Shown: positions 25,166-35,335, counted from the first letter of the stretch. The stretch is 64,000 nucleotides of DNA from Hyphomicrobiales bacterium (GCA_017305715.1 JAFKKG010000035.1:1-64000), one strand, 5' to 3'. Program-made: numbers and translations. The notes: a model not told the origin generated them from the sequence alone.

Positions 25166-26215
25166 TTACGGCTGGCCGGCACGCGCGTTCAGGAAATCAC
25201 CGATCGCGCCACGGATCTCGTCGAGCTGCGGCGAGCCGTCGGCCGCAACGGCATGGCCGGCGTTGCCGCCTAACCGCACCAGCGTGGCGTCCGGAATGAA
25301 CCCGGCCGCCTCGATCGCGTCCTCGACCGGATTGTAGAGATCCAGATCGGGAACAAGCAGCAAGGTCGGCGCCCTGATCGATCGCAGCGCGGCCGTCGTA
25401 TCGCCAGCAAAGCCTGGCGTCGCGCCGACATCGTGGGCGTCATAGGCCCAGCTCTGATAGATCCAGTCGAGCGGATCGGACGCCAAGCTGCGCGCCGCCT
25501 CGATCGTCCGCTCCACAAGCCTGGGAATGGCGGCCGGCGCGATGTCCTCCAGCGCCCCCGGCTCGCGATTGGTGATGACGCGCGTCAGCGCAGCCCAAGT
25601 CTCGAAGCCGGCGCCATAGGGACCCGACGGAAAACCGGGATCGGCGCGCAGAACCCGGCGGGCCACCTCGTTCATTGCAACCGACCACGAACGGGTACGC
25701 GCCATCGGCACGAGCGCCACAAGGCTGCGCATCCGGTCGGGATGGCTGACGCCCCATTGCAGTGCCTGCATGCCGCCCATCGACGCCCCGACGATCGACG
25801 CCAGCCGCCCCACACCGAGCGCGTCGAGCAATTTGTACTGGCTCGCGACCATGTCGCGGATGGAAAAGCGCGGAAACGACAGATCGGGCTGGGTCTGACT
25901 GTTGCTCGGGGACGTGCTGAGGCCATTGCCGATTGCGTCTGCGCAAATGATGAAGTGCCGCGCCGGATCGAGCGGCCGCCCGGGACCGATCAGAAAATCC
26001 AGCCGGTGATGGGTCGAGCCGATCGCCGTCAGGACGAGGATGACATTGTCGTCGGCCGGCGCGCGCGTCCCGTGCACGACATAGCTGATCTCGAAATCGC
26101 GAATGGCTTCGCCGCTCTCGAGCACCAGTTCGCCCAGCGCCAGCGTCTGATGGGGTCGATCGATCCAGCCCGGCTGCAATCCCGGATGCCGCCAGCGCGG
26201 CCTGCGAAGTGGCAT
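25166..26215 (-). CDS. Homoserine O-acetyltransferase-like alpha/beta hydrolase
   Basis: MetX/homoserine-acetyltransferase family alpha/beta hydrolase, about 349 residues. The nucleophile elbow is GASMGGMQALQWGVSHPDRM, with Asp and His of the triad probably in LLLVPDLDLYNP and GNAGHAVAADG. The start at 26215 is backed by GAGGAGATCAGG. The true MetX partner, homoserine kinase or MetW, is not nearby, so the role may be a general hydrolase. It faces away from the divergent permease gene. Confidence 0.85.
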   Translation of the reverse strand: MPLRRPRWRHPGLQPGWIDRPHQTLALGELVLESGEAIRDFEISYVVHGTRAPADDNVILVLTAIGSTHHRLDFLIGPGRPLDPARHFIICADAIGNGLSTSPSNSQTQPDLSFPRFSIRDMVASQYKLLDALGVGRLASIVGASMGGMQALQWGVSHPDRMRSLVALVPMARTRSWSVAMNEVARRVLRADPGFPSGPYGAGFETWAALTRVITNREPGALEDIAPAAIPRLVERTIEAARSLASDPLDWIYQSWAYDAHDVGATPGFAGDTTAALRSIRAPTLLLVPDLDLYNPVEDAIEAAGFIPDATLVRLGGNAGHAVAADGSPQLDEIRGAIGDFLNARAGQP

Positions 26216-26467
26216 CCTGATCTCCTCACGGCAGCAAAACCTGATCAACGGCAAACTACAGGATGGCAATACTGGAAGTCCAAATTCATTTTCGAGTTCG
26301 GCTGCTCAACGATTGGCCCGCAACCTGTCGGAGATATTGCGACGCACCAGCTTACACTGCGCGAAGCGCACGTCTGCGAACATGTTGTTCTCGCCAGCCA
26401 CACACTCTTGTGCCAGACTTGTTTTGCAAAGGCCGCGGGGACGGCCGGCAAACGGGGGAGAGAAACA

Positions 26468-27763
26468 ATGGACGTTGGGACAGGCATTGCGCTGCTCGTT
26501 GCATTTCTTGCCGTCGTCGTACTGATCATCCGCGGACAAAGTCCGATCATCATGTTGCTGATCCTGGCGGTGGCCTGGGCGGCAATTGCCGGTATCGGCA
26601 TCGACGACATCCAGAAGAAAGTCCTGCAGGGCGGCGGCGTTGCCTATGCGAGCGCCGTGATCATCATCGTGTTCGGCGCCTGGTTCGCCCAGATCCTCAT
26701 TCAAACCGGGATCGCCGAAAGCGTGATCCGCTCGGCGGTCGAACTCGCCGGCGATCGGCCGCTGGCCACCGCGATGACCATCACGCTCGTCACCGCGCTA
26801 TTGTTCACGTCGATGTACGGGGTTGGAGCTGCGATCGCGATCGGCGTCATCGCGCTGCCGATCATGCTCAGCCAGGGCATTCCACCCTATGTCGCGGCGC
26901 CCGTATTCACGATGGGGATCGGCGCCGGCACCTTCATCAACCTCGTTCAGTTCGGCACATTCCAGAAACTGTTTCCCGGCCTCAAATACGAAGCCCCCTA
27001 TCTGACCTATTGGGTGGTCGGGATGTGCGTGTACATTCTGGCGGCATGGATGCTGGCGTTCTTCTATCTGCGCAACCATGGTGCGCGCCGGCTCGCCTCC
27101 GTCGACGTCGCCGGCGAGAGCGCCCCCGTCCGCAAGCGCACCCCCTACTACACCTACATCGTGCCGATCTTCCCGGTGATCATGGTGCTGGTATTCAAAT
27201 GGGAGATCATTCCGACCTTCCTCGTCTCGATTCTGCTGGCGCTGGTGCTGACGTGGAAGGACCGGACGCTGCAAGGACATCTCAATCTCTTCAACAAGAC
27301 ATTCGCAGATGCATTCCCCGATATCGCGACCATCGCCGCGCTGTGGACGATCTGCGGCATGATCATCGTTGCGGGACAAACGCCGGAGGTCGCGGGCGCA
27401 CTGAAGCCGCTGTTCGGACCGGTCCTGCCGCATACACCGCTGCAGGCTGCGATATTCTTCGGCGTGCTCGGAGGCATCGGAAGCATCTATCGCGGGCCGC
27501 TGGTCGTAATCGGCACCGGCGCGGCCCTGCTCGCCATCATTCTCGCCAACAAGGACATCCCGATCCCCTACCTCTATTCGATCTGGTTGGCGCCGACGAT
27601 CGTGCAAGGGAGCATGGACCCGACCAACTCATGGACGTTGTGGACGATCGGACACACCAAGGTCAGTCACGGGCAATTCCTCAAGACTGCCCTGCCGTTC
27701 GGCTGCCTGATGGTCGCGGTCAATTCCTTGATTTGCTACCTGATGCTGGGCTCGCTGCAATAG
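26468..27763 (+). CDS. Ion/organic-acid permease, twelve-or-so membrane segments
   Basis: Integral membrane transporter of 432 residues with many hydrophobic segments from the N-terminus (LLVAFLAVVVLIIRG, IIMLLILAVAWAAIAGIG) and a recurring PTFLVSILLALVLTW pattern. It resembles the GntP/citrate/lactate permease class in my view, but I cannot name the family with certainty. The ATG at 26468 follows GGGGGAGAGAAAC. It is first of an operon with a hydantoinase, an HExxH protein and an amidase, so its substrate is probably a cyclic amide or the acid from it. Confidence 0.75.
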   Translation: MDVGTGIALLVAFLAVVVLIIRGQSPIIMLLILAVAWAAIAGIGIDDIQKKVLQGGGVAYASAVIIIVFGAWFAQILIQTGIAESVIRSAVELAGDRPLATAMTITLVTALLFTSMYGVGAAIAIGVIALPIMLSQGIPPYVAAPVFTMGIGAGTFINLVQFGTFQKLFPGLKYEAPYLTYWVVGMCVYILAAWMLAFFYLRNHGARRLASVDVAGESAPVRKRTPYYTYIVPIFPVIMVLVFKWEIIPTFLVSILLALVLTWKDRTLQGHLNLFNKTFADAFPDIATIAALWTICGMIIVAGQTPEVAGALKPLFGPVLPHTPLQAAIFFGVLGGIGSIYRGPLVVIGTGAALLAIILANKDIPIPYLYSIWLAPTIVQGSMDPTNSWTLWTIGHTKVSHGQFLKTALPFGCLMVAVNSLICYLMLGSLQ

Positions 27764-27779
27764 ACGGAGAATGTGAGTG

Positions 27780-29951
27780 ATGACTGAACCATCGGCGTCG
27801 GACCGCGCCTATCGCATTGGTATCGACGTCGGAGGTACCTTCACCAAGGCCGTGCTGATCGACAATGCGACCCACGAAGTGGTCGGCCGGTTCTCCGTGC
27901 TGACCACGCATTCCGACCCGCGCGGCGTCGCCAAGGGCGTGGTCGACGTGTTCCGGAATGTCCTGGTGCAATCCGGTGTCGATCCGAAGGAAGTGATCTT
28001 TCTCGCGCATTCGACCACCCAGGCCACCAACGCCTTGCTCGAGGGCGACGTCGCCAGCGTCGGCGTCATCGGGATGTCGACCCGCGTCGAATCGCTGCTG
28101 GCGAAAAGCCAGAGCGCGATGAAACCGATCGAGCTTGCTCCCGGCCGTTTCATGAAACCGGCCAACCGGTTCCTGATCAAGGAGACGCTGACCGACGCTA
28201 CGATCGGCAAGGCGATCGAGGAACTGAAGGCGGACGGCGCCAAGGTCATCGTCGCCAGTTCCGCCTTTGGCGTCGACGACAATGACGCCGAAGAAGCGGT
28301 GCGCCGTCTCGTGGTCGAAGCGGGCCTCGCCGCGACCTGCGGCAACGAGATCACCAAACTCTATGGCTTGACGACGCGGACCCGAACCGCCGTCATCAAC
28401 GCCAGCATCCTGCCGAAGATGATCGACACCGCGACCATGACGGAAGCCAGTGTTCGCGAGGCCGGCATCCAGGCGCCGCTGATGATCATGCGCGGCGACG
28501 GCGGCGTGATGGACATCAAGGAGATGCGCCGGCGTCCCGTCATGACGATGCTCTCCGGGCCGGCCGCAAGCGTCGCCGGCGCGCTGATGTATCTGCGCGT
28601 CTCCGACGGGATTTATTTCGAGGTCGGCGGCACCAGCACCAATATCGGCGTGATCCGGAACGGACGCCCGACCGTCAAATATGCCCGCGTCGGCGGTCAC
28701 GAGACCTATGTCAGCTCGCTCGACGTTCGCGTCATAGGCATTGCCGGCGGCAGCATGGTCCGTGCCCGCGGCGGCAAGCTCGTCGATGTCGGGCCGCGCA
28801 GCGCCCATATCGCCGGACTTCCCTATGCCGCCTTTGCCAAGCCGGAAGATATCGTCGATCCCACGATCGAGTTTTTCCAGCCGAAGGCGGACGATCCCGA
28901 CGACTACGTCGCGGTGCGCAGCGCCAATGGCACGCGCTATGCCATCACCAATACCTGCGCCGCCAACGTGCTCGGCTATGCCAAGCCCGGGCTGCACGCG
29001 CATGGCAATCTCGAATCGGCGCGGCGGGCGATCGCCGTGCTCGCGGAGTTCATCGGCAAATCGGTCGAGGATACCGCGCGCGCCATCCTCGATATCGCGA
29101 CCGACAAGGTGATCCCTGTCGTCGACGACCTGATCGCCGAATACAAACTCGATCGCGATCAGGCGGTGCTGGTGGGCGAAGGCGGCGGCGCCGCCGCTTT
29201 GATTCCCCACGCTTCCAGCCGTACCGGGCTTCATCACGAAATATCCAGGGATGCCGAGGTCATTTCCTCGATCGGCGTCGCTTTGGCGCTGGTGCGCGAT
29301 GTGGTCGAACGCGTCATCCCCAATCCGCAGCCGGAGGATCTCAAGCGGATTCGCCGCGAGGCGTTCGAGGCCGTGGTCAAGCTCGGTGCGGCACCTGAGG
29401 GTGTCGAAGTCACGATCGAGGTCGATCAGAACACCCACCGGGTCCGTGCCACCGCGATGGGCGCCTCGGAAATGCGCGCCCGCCAGCGCCGCGACGAGAT
29501 CGGCGAGCCGGAGGCGCGGGAAATCGCCGCCAAGGCGATGGGCATCAGCCTGGAGCGCGTCGCGCTCGCCGCCGCCACGCCGCGCATGCGGGTTTTCCAG
29601 GGCGAGGTCGAGGAGCGAAGCTGGGGCTTCTTCAAGAAACGCCGCAGCCCGGTTCGCGCGGTCGACCTCGATGGCGTCATTCGCGTGCAGCGCAGCCATA
29701 GCGTCGTCCGTCCGGTCTCGGCCCAGACCGCGCTCGATGGCCTGCGGCGGCTGTGGGAAGACACGACGATCTATAATGGCGACAGCACCATCACGCCCGA
29801 TATCTTCGTGATCGTCGGTGGCCAGTTGATCGACCTCTCCGGGGTCAATTCGATCGACCAGGCGATGGCGGTGACCCGCAGCGAGCTCGATGGACTGACC
29901 GCGGATGCCTCGATAGCGCTGATCGGCATTCCGCCTTCACGGGGGCTCTAG
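27780..29951 (+). CDS. Hydantoinase/oxoprolinase family protein, single-subunit form
   Basis: HyuA-like protein of 723 residues starting IGIDVGGTFTKAVLIDN, with FLAHSTTQATNALLEGD and the actin-like core. The start ATG at 27780 follows GGAG at about nine bases; a GTG at 27777 precedes it. No B subunit is adjacent, unlike the 4.6-8.3 kb pair. The C-terminal region (EERSWGFFKKRRSPVRAVD) is distinct from the other A subunit. It is probably an ATP-dependent ring-opening enzyme or a regulatory/kinase-like homologue, coupled to a permease, an HExxH protein and an amidase. Confidence 0.88.
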   Translation: MTEPSASDRAYRIGIDVGGTFTKAVLIDNATHEVVGRFSVLTTHSDPRGVAKGVVDVFRNVLVQSGVDPKEVIFLAHSTTQATNALLEGDVASVGVIGMSTRVESLLAKSQSAMKPIELAPGRFMKPANRFLIKETLTDATIGKAIEELKADGAKVIVASSAFGVDDNDAEEAVRRLVVEAGLAATCGNEITKLYGLTTRTRTAVINASILPKMIDTATMTEASVREAGIQAPLMIMRGDGGVMDIKEMRRRPVMTMLSGPAASVAGALMYLRVSDGIYFEVGGTSTNIGVIRNGRPTVKYARVGGHETYVSSLDVRVIGIAGGSMVRARGGKLVDVGPRSAHIAGLPYAAFAKPEDIVDPTIEFFQPKADDPDDYVAVRSANGTRYAITNTCAANVLGYAKPGLHAHGNLESARRAIAVLAEFIGKSVEDTARAILDIATDKVIPVVDDLIAEYKLDRDQAVLVGEGGGAAALIPHASSRTGLHHEISRDAEVISSIGVALALVRDVVERVIPNPQPEDLKRIRREAFEAVVKLGAAPEGVEVTIEVDQNTHRVRATAMGASEMRARQRRDEIGEPEAREIAAKAMGISLERVALAAATPRMRVFQGEVEERSWGFFKKRRSPVRAVDLDGVIRVQRSHSVVRPVSAQTALDGLRRLWEDTTIYNGDSTITPDIFVIVGGQLIDLSGVNSIDQAMAVTRSELDGLTADASIALIGIPPSRGL

Positions 29952-29953
29952 CG

Positions 29954-30586
29954 ATGGCGTTGGTGGCAGGCGCATCGCGGTTGCCGCAAGCCGCTGCGTC
30001 GCCCCACTCGCTCGGGTTCGCCATGCTGCAGGCCGATCCCCATGCCTGGCGCCTCGACCACGCCACGCAGCTCGCCGCCGTTTCCGATGCACTTGCCGAC
30101 GGAACGGCTGCCGCCGCGGGTCTGCGAATGCGCTTCGCTGGTCTCACGCCGGAACAGATCGCCGGCGCGCTTGGCGTTCCGGTCGAGACGACCGAGGCCG
30201 ATCCCATGGTCGGATCGATCTGGCGGTTTGCCGAATACCGGCCGCGGCCGCCCCGCATCGTGCTCTATCGACGCGGGCTGGGCCCGCTCGAACGCAGCCT
30301 CGCCGGCGCCCGCGCCGCGCCATTGCTCGGCCGGGCAACGCCGCGCGACGTCTTCATCGCCCACGAGCTGTACCACCACATCGAAGCCATCAGGCCGGAG
30401 GTGCCGATCGCGCGCCGCTACCGCCCGACCCTGTTTCGAATTGGCAACTGGCATTGGCGCACCGGCATCGCTGTCCTGGCCGAGATCGCCGCCGGCGCCT
30501 TTGCGCAGGCGCTGCTCGATCTGCCCTCTCACCCCAAGGCGCTGGATTTCGTTGCGGTGGATGCCCTTGCTCTCGCTGCCAGCTAA
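29954..30586 (+). CDS. Small protein with an HExxH zinc-protease-like motif
   Basis: A 210-residue protein with HELYHHIE at about residues 137-144, the HExxH zinc-binding signature. It starts two bases after the hydantoinase stop, with GGGGG about seven bases before the ATG. No signal peptide is evident; the C-terminal half is rich in Ala and Leu (LAEIAAGAFAQALLDLP). I do not recognise the family. It lies in an operon of hydantoinase and amidase, so it may be an amide-bond hydrolase or a processing protease for one of the enzymes. Confidence 0.7.
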   Translation: MALVAGASRLPQAAASPHSLGFAMLQADPHAWRLDHATQLAAVSDALADGTAAAAGLRMRFAGLTPEQIAGALGVPVETTEADPMVGSIWRFAEYRPRPPRIVLYRRGLGPLERSLAGARAAPLLGRATPRDVFIAHELYHHIEAIRPEVPIARRYRPTLFRIGNWHWRTGIAVLAEIAAGAFAQALLDLPSHPKALDFVAVDALALAAS

Positions 30587-30626
30587 AGCGCAACATGTCC
30601 TTGTTGGGGACAGCAAGAGACACGCC

Positions 30627-32255
30627 ATGAAGAAGCCAGCCCGCCACAATGCTCGCCCCGCCGCGGCTGCCGTCGGCGCCGGGGCGCTGCAGCTCGAAAA
30701 CGCGTCCATGAGCGATATCGTCGACGCCTTGGCCGATGGGCGGGTCACGGCCACGGCGTTGACCGAATTCTATCTCGCGCGCATCGAGGCCTGTGACCGC
30801 GGCGGGCCCATGCTCAACTCCGTGCGCGAACTCAATCCCGATGCAATCACGATCGCGGGCAAGCTCGATGACATCAAGCCATCGGTGAAGCGGCCGCTGG
30901 CCGGCGTGCCGATACTGGTGAAGGACAATATCGCCACCGCTGACAAGCAGCCGACCACCGCGGGCTCGCTGGCCCTGGAGGGCGCGCGCGCCCGGAATGA
31001 CGCGACCGTCGTCAAGCTGCTGCGGAACGCCGGCGCGGTGATCCTGGGCAAGGCGAACCTGACGGAGTTCGCCAACATCCTCGCGCTCGAAATGCCTTCA
31101 GGCTACTCATCGCTGGGCGGTCAGGTGAAGAACCCTTACGCGCCTGCGCTGACGGACGATCAAGGCATCCCGCTGGTTTCCCCGGGAGGGTCGAGCTCGG
31201 GTTCGGCGGTCGCGGTGGCGGCCGGCCTGTGCGCGGCCTCGATCGGCACCGAGACCTCGGGCTCGCTATTGTTTCCCGCCAGCCAAAATGGCCTCGTCAC
31301 CGTGAAGCCCACTGTCGGACTGATCAGCCGTGCCGGCATCGTGCCGATCTCGCACAGCCAGGACACCGCAGGGCCGATGACGCGCACCGTGCGCGACGCG
31401 GCCGTTCTGCTGAACGTGCTGGTAGCCAAGGACCCGCTCGATCCGGCGACCGAGCGGCAGCGGCGGCCGGCCGATTACACCGCGGGCCTCGCAACCGATG
31501 CGATGAAGGGCGCGCGCATCGGCGTGCCGAGCGACCCCGCCGACCCGCTGAACGACTGCTACTACGGCAGGCTGGTGCCCAAATGGACCAAGGTGATGAG
31601 CGAGACGATCAAGGTGCTGGAGGATCTCGGCGCCGTCATCGTACGCGCCAGCATGCCGACGGCGGGCTGGGTTGCCGGACCAGGCACGACCATGGCCGTG
31701 CTCAACCGCAACCCGCTGAGCCCGAACAAGGGCAATCCGGTGATGCAGTGGATCGTTTTCCTCTACGAACTGAAACACGATCTCAACCTCTATCTGAAGG
31801 ACTGGGCGACCAACACCGACAACAAGACGATCGCCGACATCGTGGCCTTCAACGAAGCGAACGCCGGCAAGGCGCTGCGGTTCGGCCAGGACCTGTTCCT
31901 CGCCGCCAACAACACCCGGGGCGATTTGAGCGAGCGCGAGTACAAGTCCGCCCGTGCCATGGACCTGCTCGCCGCCAGAACGCGTGGCATGGACGCCTAT
32001 ATGAACCGGCACAAGCTCGACGCCGTGCTGTTCCCCGGCAGCATGGGCGCCACGATCGCCGCCAAGGCGGGCTATCCCAGCGTCATGGTGCCAGCAGGCT
32101 TCGTCTCCGGGGCCGGCGACAAGGACACGCCGGACTATCCGCTCGGCGTCACCCTCGCGGGCCGCGCCTGGAGCGAGCACAAGCTGCTGCGCCTGGGGTA
32201 CGCCTTCGAGCAGGCGTCCCGCATCCGCAAGCCGCCGCCCGGCTTGTCCCTATAA
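30627..32255 (+). CDS. Amidase signature family protein
   Basis: Amidase of about 542 residues. The Ser-cisSer-Lys triad is visible: Lys at about 99 in ILVKDNIA, the cis-Ser at about 189 in SPGGSSSGSAVA, and the nucleophile at about 213 in IGTETSGSLLFPA. It hydrolyses carboxamides to acid and ammonia. The ATG at 30627 is in the gap after the HExxH gene; a longer frame to 30042 is only overlap with that gene. With the permease and hydantoinase it may complete a cyclic amide/imide pathway. Confidence 0.92.
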   Translation: MKKPARHNARPAAAAVGAGALQLENASMSDIVDALADGRVTATALTEFYLARIEACDRGGPMLNSVRELNPDAITIAGKLDDIKPSVKRPLAGVPILVKDNIATADKQPTTAGSLALEGARARNDATVVKLLRNAGAVILGKANLTEFANILALEMPSGYSSLGGQVKNPYAPALTDDQGIPLVSPGGSSSGSAVAVAAGLCAASIGTETSGSLLFPASQNGLVTVKPTVGLISRAGIVPISHSQDTAGPMTRTVRDAAVLLNVLVAKDPLDPATERQRRPADYTAGLATDAMKGARIGVPSDPADPLNDCYYGRLVPKWTKVMSETIKVLEDLGAVIVRASMPTAGWVAGPGTTMAVLNRNPLSPNKGNPVMQWIVFLYELKHDLNLYLKDWATNTDNKTIADIVAFNEANAGKALRFGQDLFLAANNTRGDLSEREYKSARAMDLLAARTRGMDAYMNRHKLDAVLFPGSMGATIAAKAGYPSVMVPAGFVSGAGDKDTPDYPLGVTLAGRAWSEHKLLRLGYAFEQASRIRKPPPGLSL

Positions 32256-32369
32256 CCGTCATCCCCGGAATGAACGCAATTGCATTCATCCACGATCGAG
32301 ATGTGAACGCAGCCCGTATCGCGCTGCGTCTCACTTGGTCATGCCTCGGCAAAAGGCGCGGTTGAAATA

Positions 32370-32753
32370 ATGCTCTCCCGTCTCAGAACGTGGGCAAGCC
32401 GGTTGAAGCGCGACGTTCACGCGATCTATCTCGCCTCCCGCGATCCGCGCGTGCCGTGGTACGCAAAGGCGCTTGCGGTCGCCGTTGCCGGATATGCACT
32501 TTCGCCGATCGACCTGATACCGGACTTCATCCCGGTCCTCGGCTATCTCGACGAATTGATCCTGCTTCCCCTCGGCATCTGGCTCGTGGTGACGCTCATC
32601 CCCGATGAGGTGATGGCCGAGTATCGCGCCAGGGCGGACGAGGCCGGGCAGCGTCCGACCAGCCGAGCCGGAATGATCGCAATCATCGTATTGTGGTTCG
32701 CGGGCGCTTCGATGCTGGCATGGATCGGCCATGCCTGGTGGAGCCGGCCGTAA
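32370..32753 (+). CDS. YkvA family (DUF1232) membrane protein
   Basis: A 127-residue protein with the DUF1232 signature (YALSPIDLIPDFIPVLGYLDELILLPLG) and a C-terminal membrane segment (AIIVLWFAGASMLAWIG). The family is widespread with no settled function. It is 114 bases after the amidase and may be co-transcribed or stand alone; it is convergent with the TonB receptor. Confidence 0.92.
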   Translation: MLSRLRTWASRLKRDVHAIYLASRDPRVPWYAKALAVAVAGYALSPIDLIPDFIPVLGYLDELILLPLGIWLVVTLIPDEVMAEYRARADEAGQRPTSRAGMIAIIVLWFAGASMLAWIGHAWWSRP

Positions 32754-32784
32754 AGCACCTCTGCGCCCCCTGCCCCCGCTCGCT

Positions 32785-35211
32785 TCAGAACGTCGCCTTC
32801 ATGCCGGCATAGAAGGAACGCGGGCGCGCCGGACTGACCGAACGCGCATCGGCGAAGGGCGCACCGCCATTGGCGAAATTGGGCACGTCGGTGGTGTCGA
32901 AGAAGGTCCCATAGGTCGCATAGCGGTTATCGAAGATGTTGTCCGCGCGGGCGTAGATCTGGATCGACTTGTTGATCTGATAGGACGTGTGCAGATTGAA
33001 CACGGCATAGCCCGGCAGCCGCTGGGCCTGGTTGGATTCATCGCCGACGAAATACTGGCTGCCGACGAACAGCGCATCGCCGCCGACCTTGAACGCGTCG
33101 GTGATCGAATAATCGATGCCGGCCTTGATCCGGTTGCGCGGGATGGCCGGAATGCGGTTGCCCGGAAGAATCTGGACATTGCCGTTTTCATCGGCGAACG
33201 GGCTGTGCGAGCCGACCTGCAGCGCATCGAGGAAGCGTGCGTCCACCAGCGCATAGCTGGCATAGAGTTGCAGGGTCTTCGACGTCAGATTGACCTGGGC
33301 CTCGATGCCCTGCCGGCGTGTCCGGCCCACGTTCTGGAAATAGCCAAATCCCTGCAGTTCCGGACTCGGAATCGCGAGGATGTCATCGGCATTGGTGGCG
33401 CGGAACCCGCCGATCTTCCAGCCGAGCGTGCCGATATTCAGCTCCTTCGTGCCGCGGAAGCCGGCCTCAATGGTGCGGGACACGACCTGTTTCAGCGGCG
33501 GGTCGGCAACGAGGAAGGCAGCGATGATACAGGGGCGCGCAGGGTCGGCGCAGGCGAGCTCCAGCGGCGTCGGCGCGCGATTGGCTTCCGAATAGCCGGC
33601 ATAGGCCGTCAAGCCCGGGTTGATCTTGTAGGTGCCGCCGATCATCGGATTGAACCGGGTGAAGGTATGCTCGCCGTTGAGCGCCGTGCCGAGCTGGTCC
33701 TCGAGCTCGATGCGCGCGTGGTTGAACCGGCCGCCGCCCGTGATCGAAAACGCTTCCGTCACGTCGAACGTGTTCTGGGCATAGAGTCCGCTATACCGAT
33801 TGGTCGCGCGAAGCGAGACCGGACCGATCGAGATCGGCTCGCCGGAGGGGCCGAGATAGATGCCGCTGCCATTGACGACATAGTTTGGAGCGATCGTGCC
33901 CAATTCCGCACTGGCGCCGAAGCGGCTGACGCCGGAGTCAAAACTGGCGCCCACCATGAACTGATTGTTATGCCCGAACAGCTGGTCGGTGTTGGTTGCC
34001 TGCAGGGTGGCCCCCGTCGTGACCGAACGGGTTGTGGTCCGGTCGATCTGTCCCAGCACGGCATTGTCGGGGAAGGGATTGGCGAGTTGGACGCCGTTCA
34101 GGCCATTGGCCGGCACATCGTCGTCGTTGAAGCAAAGGAGGGTCTGATCGGCCGCACATTGCTGGGTGGCCGTCGGATTGCCGTCCACCGCCTTCTGCTG
34201 GAATGCGCGGACGCGCGCCGAACCCTCGATCGTCCAGGTCGGCGTGGCCTCGACCTTTCCGGTCAGATTGACATAGGCGACGCTGTTGGCCGTCGTCTGC
34301 GGCGTGGTGTAGGTCGCGCCCCAGTAATTCTGCAGCAATTCCACAGGCACCGTCGCAGACGCGCCGAAATTGTTCCTGGCGGCGCCCACGTTGAGGTGAA
34401 ATTCGCTGCTATCGCTGCGGTAACCTACATCGCCGTAGAACCGGCGGATCGCCGACTCCGAAAAGTTGCGAAAACCATTCTCACGCAAGCCTTCGAGCGC
34501 GGCATAGACGGCGAAATTGTCGACCTGCTTGCCATATTGCGCCGAACTTTGGATGCGTCCGAACGAGCCGCCCATCGTGTTGATTTCCGCGCCCTTGTAG
34601 TTGAAGCCATCCTTCATCTGGACGTTGACGGCGCCGCCCAATGCGTTGAGGCCGAATGCCGGATTGTTGGTGACGACAGTGACCGACCTGATCGCAGCCG
34701 TCGGGATCAGATCCCAATTGACGGTGTCGCCGAACGCTTCGTTGACGCGCACCCCGTTCTGGTAGACCGCCAGTCCCTGCGGCGTGCCGGCGACGGGAGA
34801 CGCCACGAAGCCCCGAAACTGGATATCGGGCATGAACGGATTGCCGGTGGCGTCGCTGATGATGATACCCGGCACCTGTTGCTGCAGGACATCCGCGATA
34901 TTGAGCGATCCGGTGCGCGCGATTTGCGCGGCGCCGACCGCGTTGATGCCCGCCGCCACCTTGTCGACATCCATTCCGGAACCCGCGGTCGGGGTCGGCG
35001 CGGTCGGGTAGACGAAAACCCGGCGCACGTTCCTGGCAACGCGAGGAGCATTTCTATTCCGGGCCGGCTTGGCAGCAGCGGTCCTCGGCGCAACAACTTC
35101 GATCGCGGGCAATACTTCGGAAGCACCAGAAGCCTCCTGGGCCTGGGCGCAATCGGCGGCGGGAACCAGGCACAGTGACATTGTCCCGATAACGAGGAAC
35201 CGAACGCCCAT
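32785..35211 (-). CDS. TonB-dependent outer-membrane receptor, likely lanthanide/metallophore uptake
   Basis: Outer-membrane receptor of about 808 residues. Signal peptide (FLVIGTMSLCLVPAADC), plug domain (LNIADVLQQQVPGIIISDA, IQFRGF, GLAVYQNGVRVNEAFGD, NNPAFGLNALGGAVNV) and a barrel ending YAGMKATF, with the terminal Phe of outer-membrane proteins. The ATG at 35211 follows GGAAGAAGC. An N-terminal Lys/Arg-rich stretch precedes the plug. It is downstream of a sensor kinase on the same strand and next to the methanol island; in methylotrophs a TonB receptor belongs to the lanthanide-uptake set, so that ligand is the leading guess. Confidence 0.92.
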   Translation of the reverse strand: MGVRFLVIGTMSLCLVPAADCAQAQEASGASEVLPAIEVVAPRTAAAKPARNRNAPRVARNVRRVFVYPTAPTPTAGSGMDVDKVAAGINAVGAAQIARTGSLNIADVLQQQVPGIIISDATGNPFMPDIQFRGFVASPVAGTPQGLAVYQNGVRVNEAFGDTVNWDLIPTAAIRSVTVVTNNPAFGLNALGGAVNVQMKDGFNYKGAEINTMGGSFGRIQSSAQYGKQVDNFAVYAALEGLRENGFRNFSESAIRRFYGDVGYRSDSSEFHLNVGAARNNFGASATVPVELLQNYWGATYTTPQTTANSVAYVNLTGKVEATPTWTIEGSARVRAFQQKAVDGNPTATQQCAADQTLLCFNDDDVPANGLNGVQLANPFPDNAVLGQIDRTTTRSVTTGATLQATNTDQLFGHNNQFMVGASFDSGVSRFGASAELGTIAPNYVVNGSGIYLGPSGEPISIGPVSLRATNRYSGLYAQNTFDVTEAFSITGGGRFNHARIELEDQLGTALNGEHTFTRFNPMIGGTYKINPGLTAYAGYSEANRAPTPLELACADPARPCIIAAFLVADPPLKQVVSRTIEAGFRGTKELNIGTLGWKIGGFRATNADDILAIPSPELQGFGYFQNVGRTRRQGIEAQVNLTSKTLQLYASYALVDARFLDALQVGSHSPFADENGNVQILPGNRIPAIPRNRIKAGIDYSITDAFKVGGDALFVGSQYFVGDESNQAQRLPGYAVFNLHTSYQINKSIQIYARADNIFDNRYATYGTFFDTTDVPNFANGGAPFADARSVSPARPRSFYAGMKATF

Positions 35212-35335
35212 TTCGCTTCTTCCCACTGCGCCCCGGCCATGGTGGCGTGCCGGTTAGTAGCGAGCAATCTAAGGGCGTCAAAATCGTAGCGCACCATTCA
35301 AAACGTCCCGAACGCGTTCGGGAAGAATTCCCGAA

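Noticed and set aside
26263..27780. Rightward open frame of 505 residues
   Set aside because: It overlaps the permease in another frame and is Arg/His-rich without membrane segments, while the permease frame has clear spans.
27720..29699. Long leftward open frame of 659 residues
   Set aside because: It is the antisense of the hydantoinase gene; the composition (Asp, Gly, His, Arg) is that of reverse-complemented GC-rich coding sequence.
32270..32365. 31-codon ORF just before the YkvA gene
   Set aside because: It starts in a palindrome (TGAACGCAATTGCATTCA at 32271-32288) and has no ribosome-binding site; too weak to call a gene.
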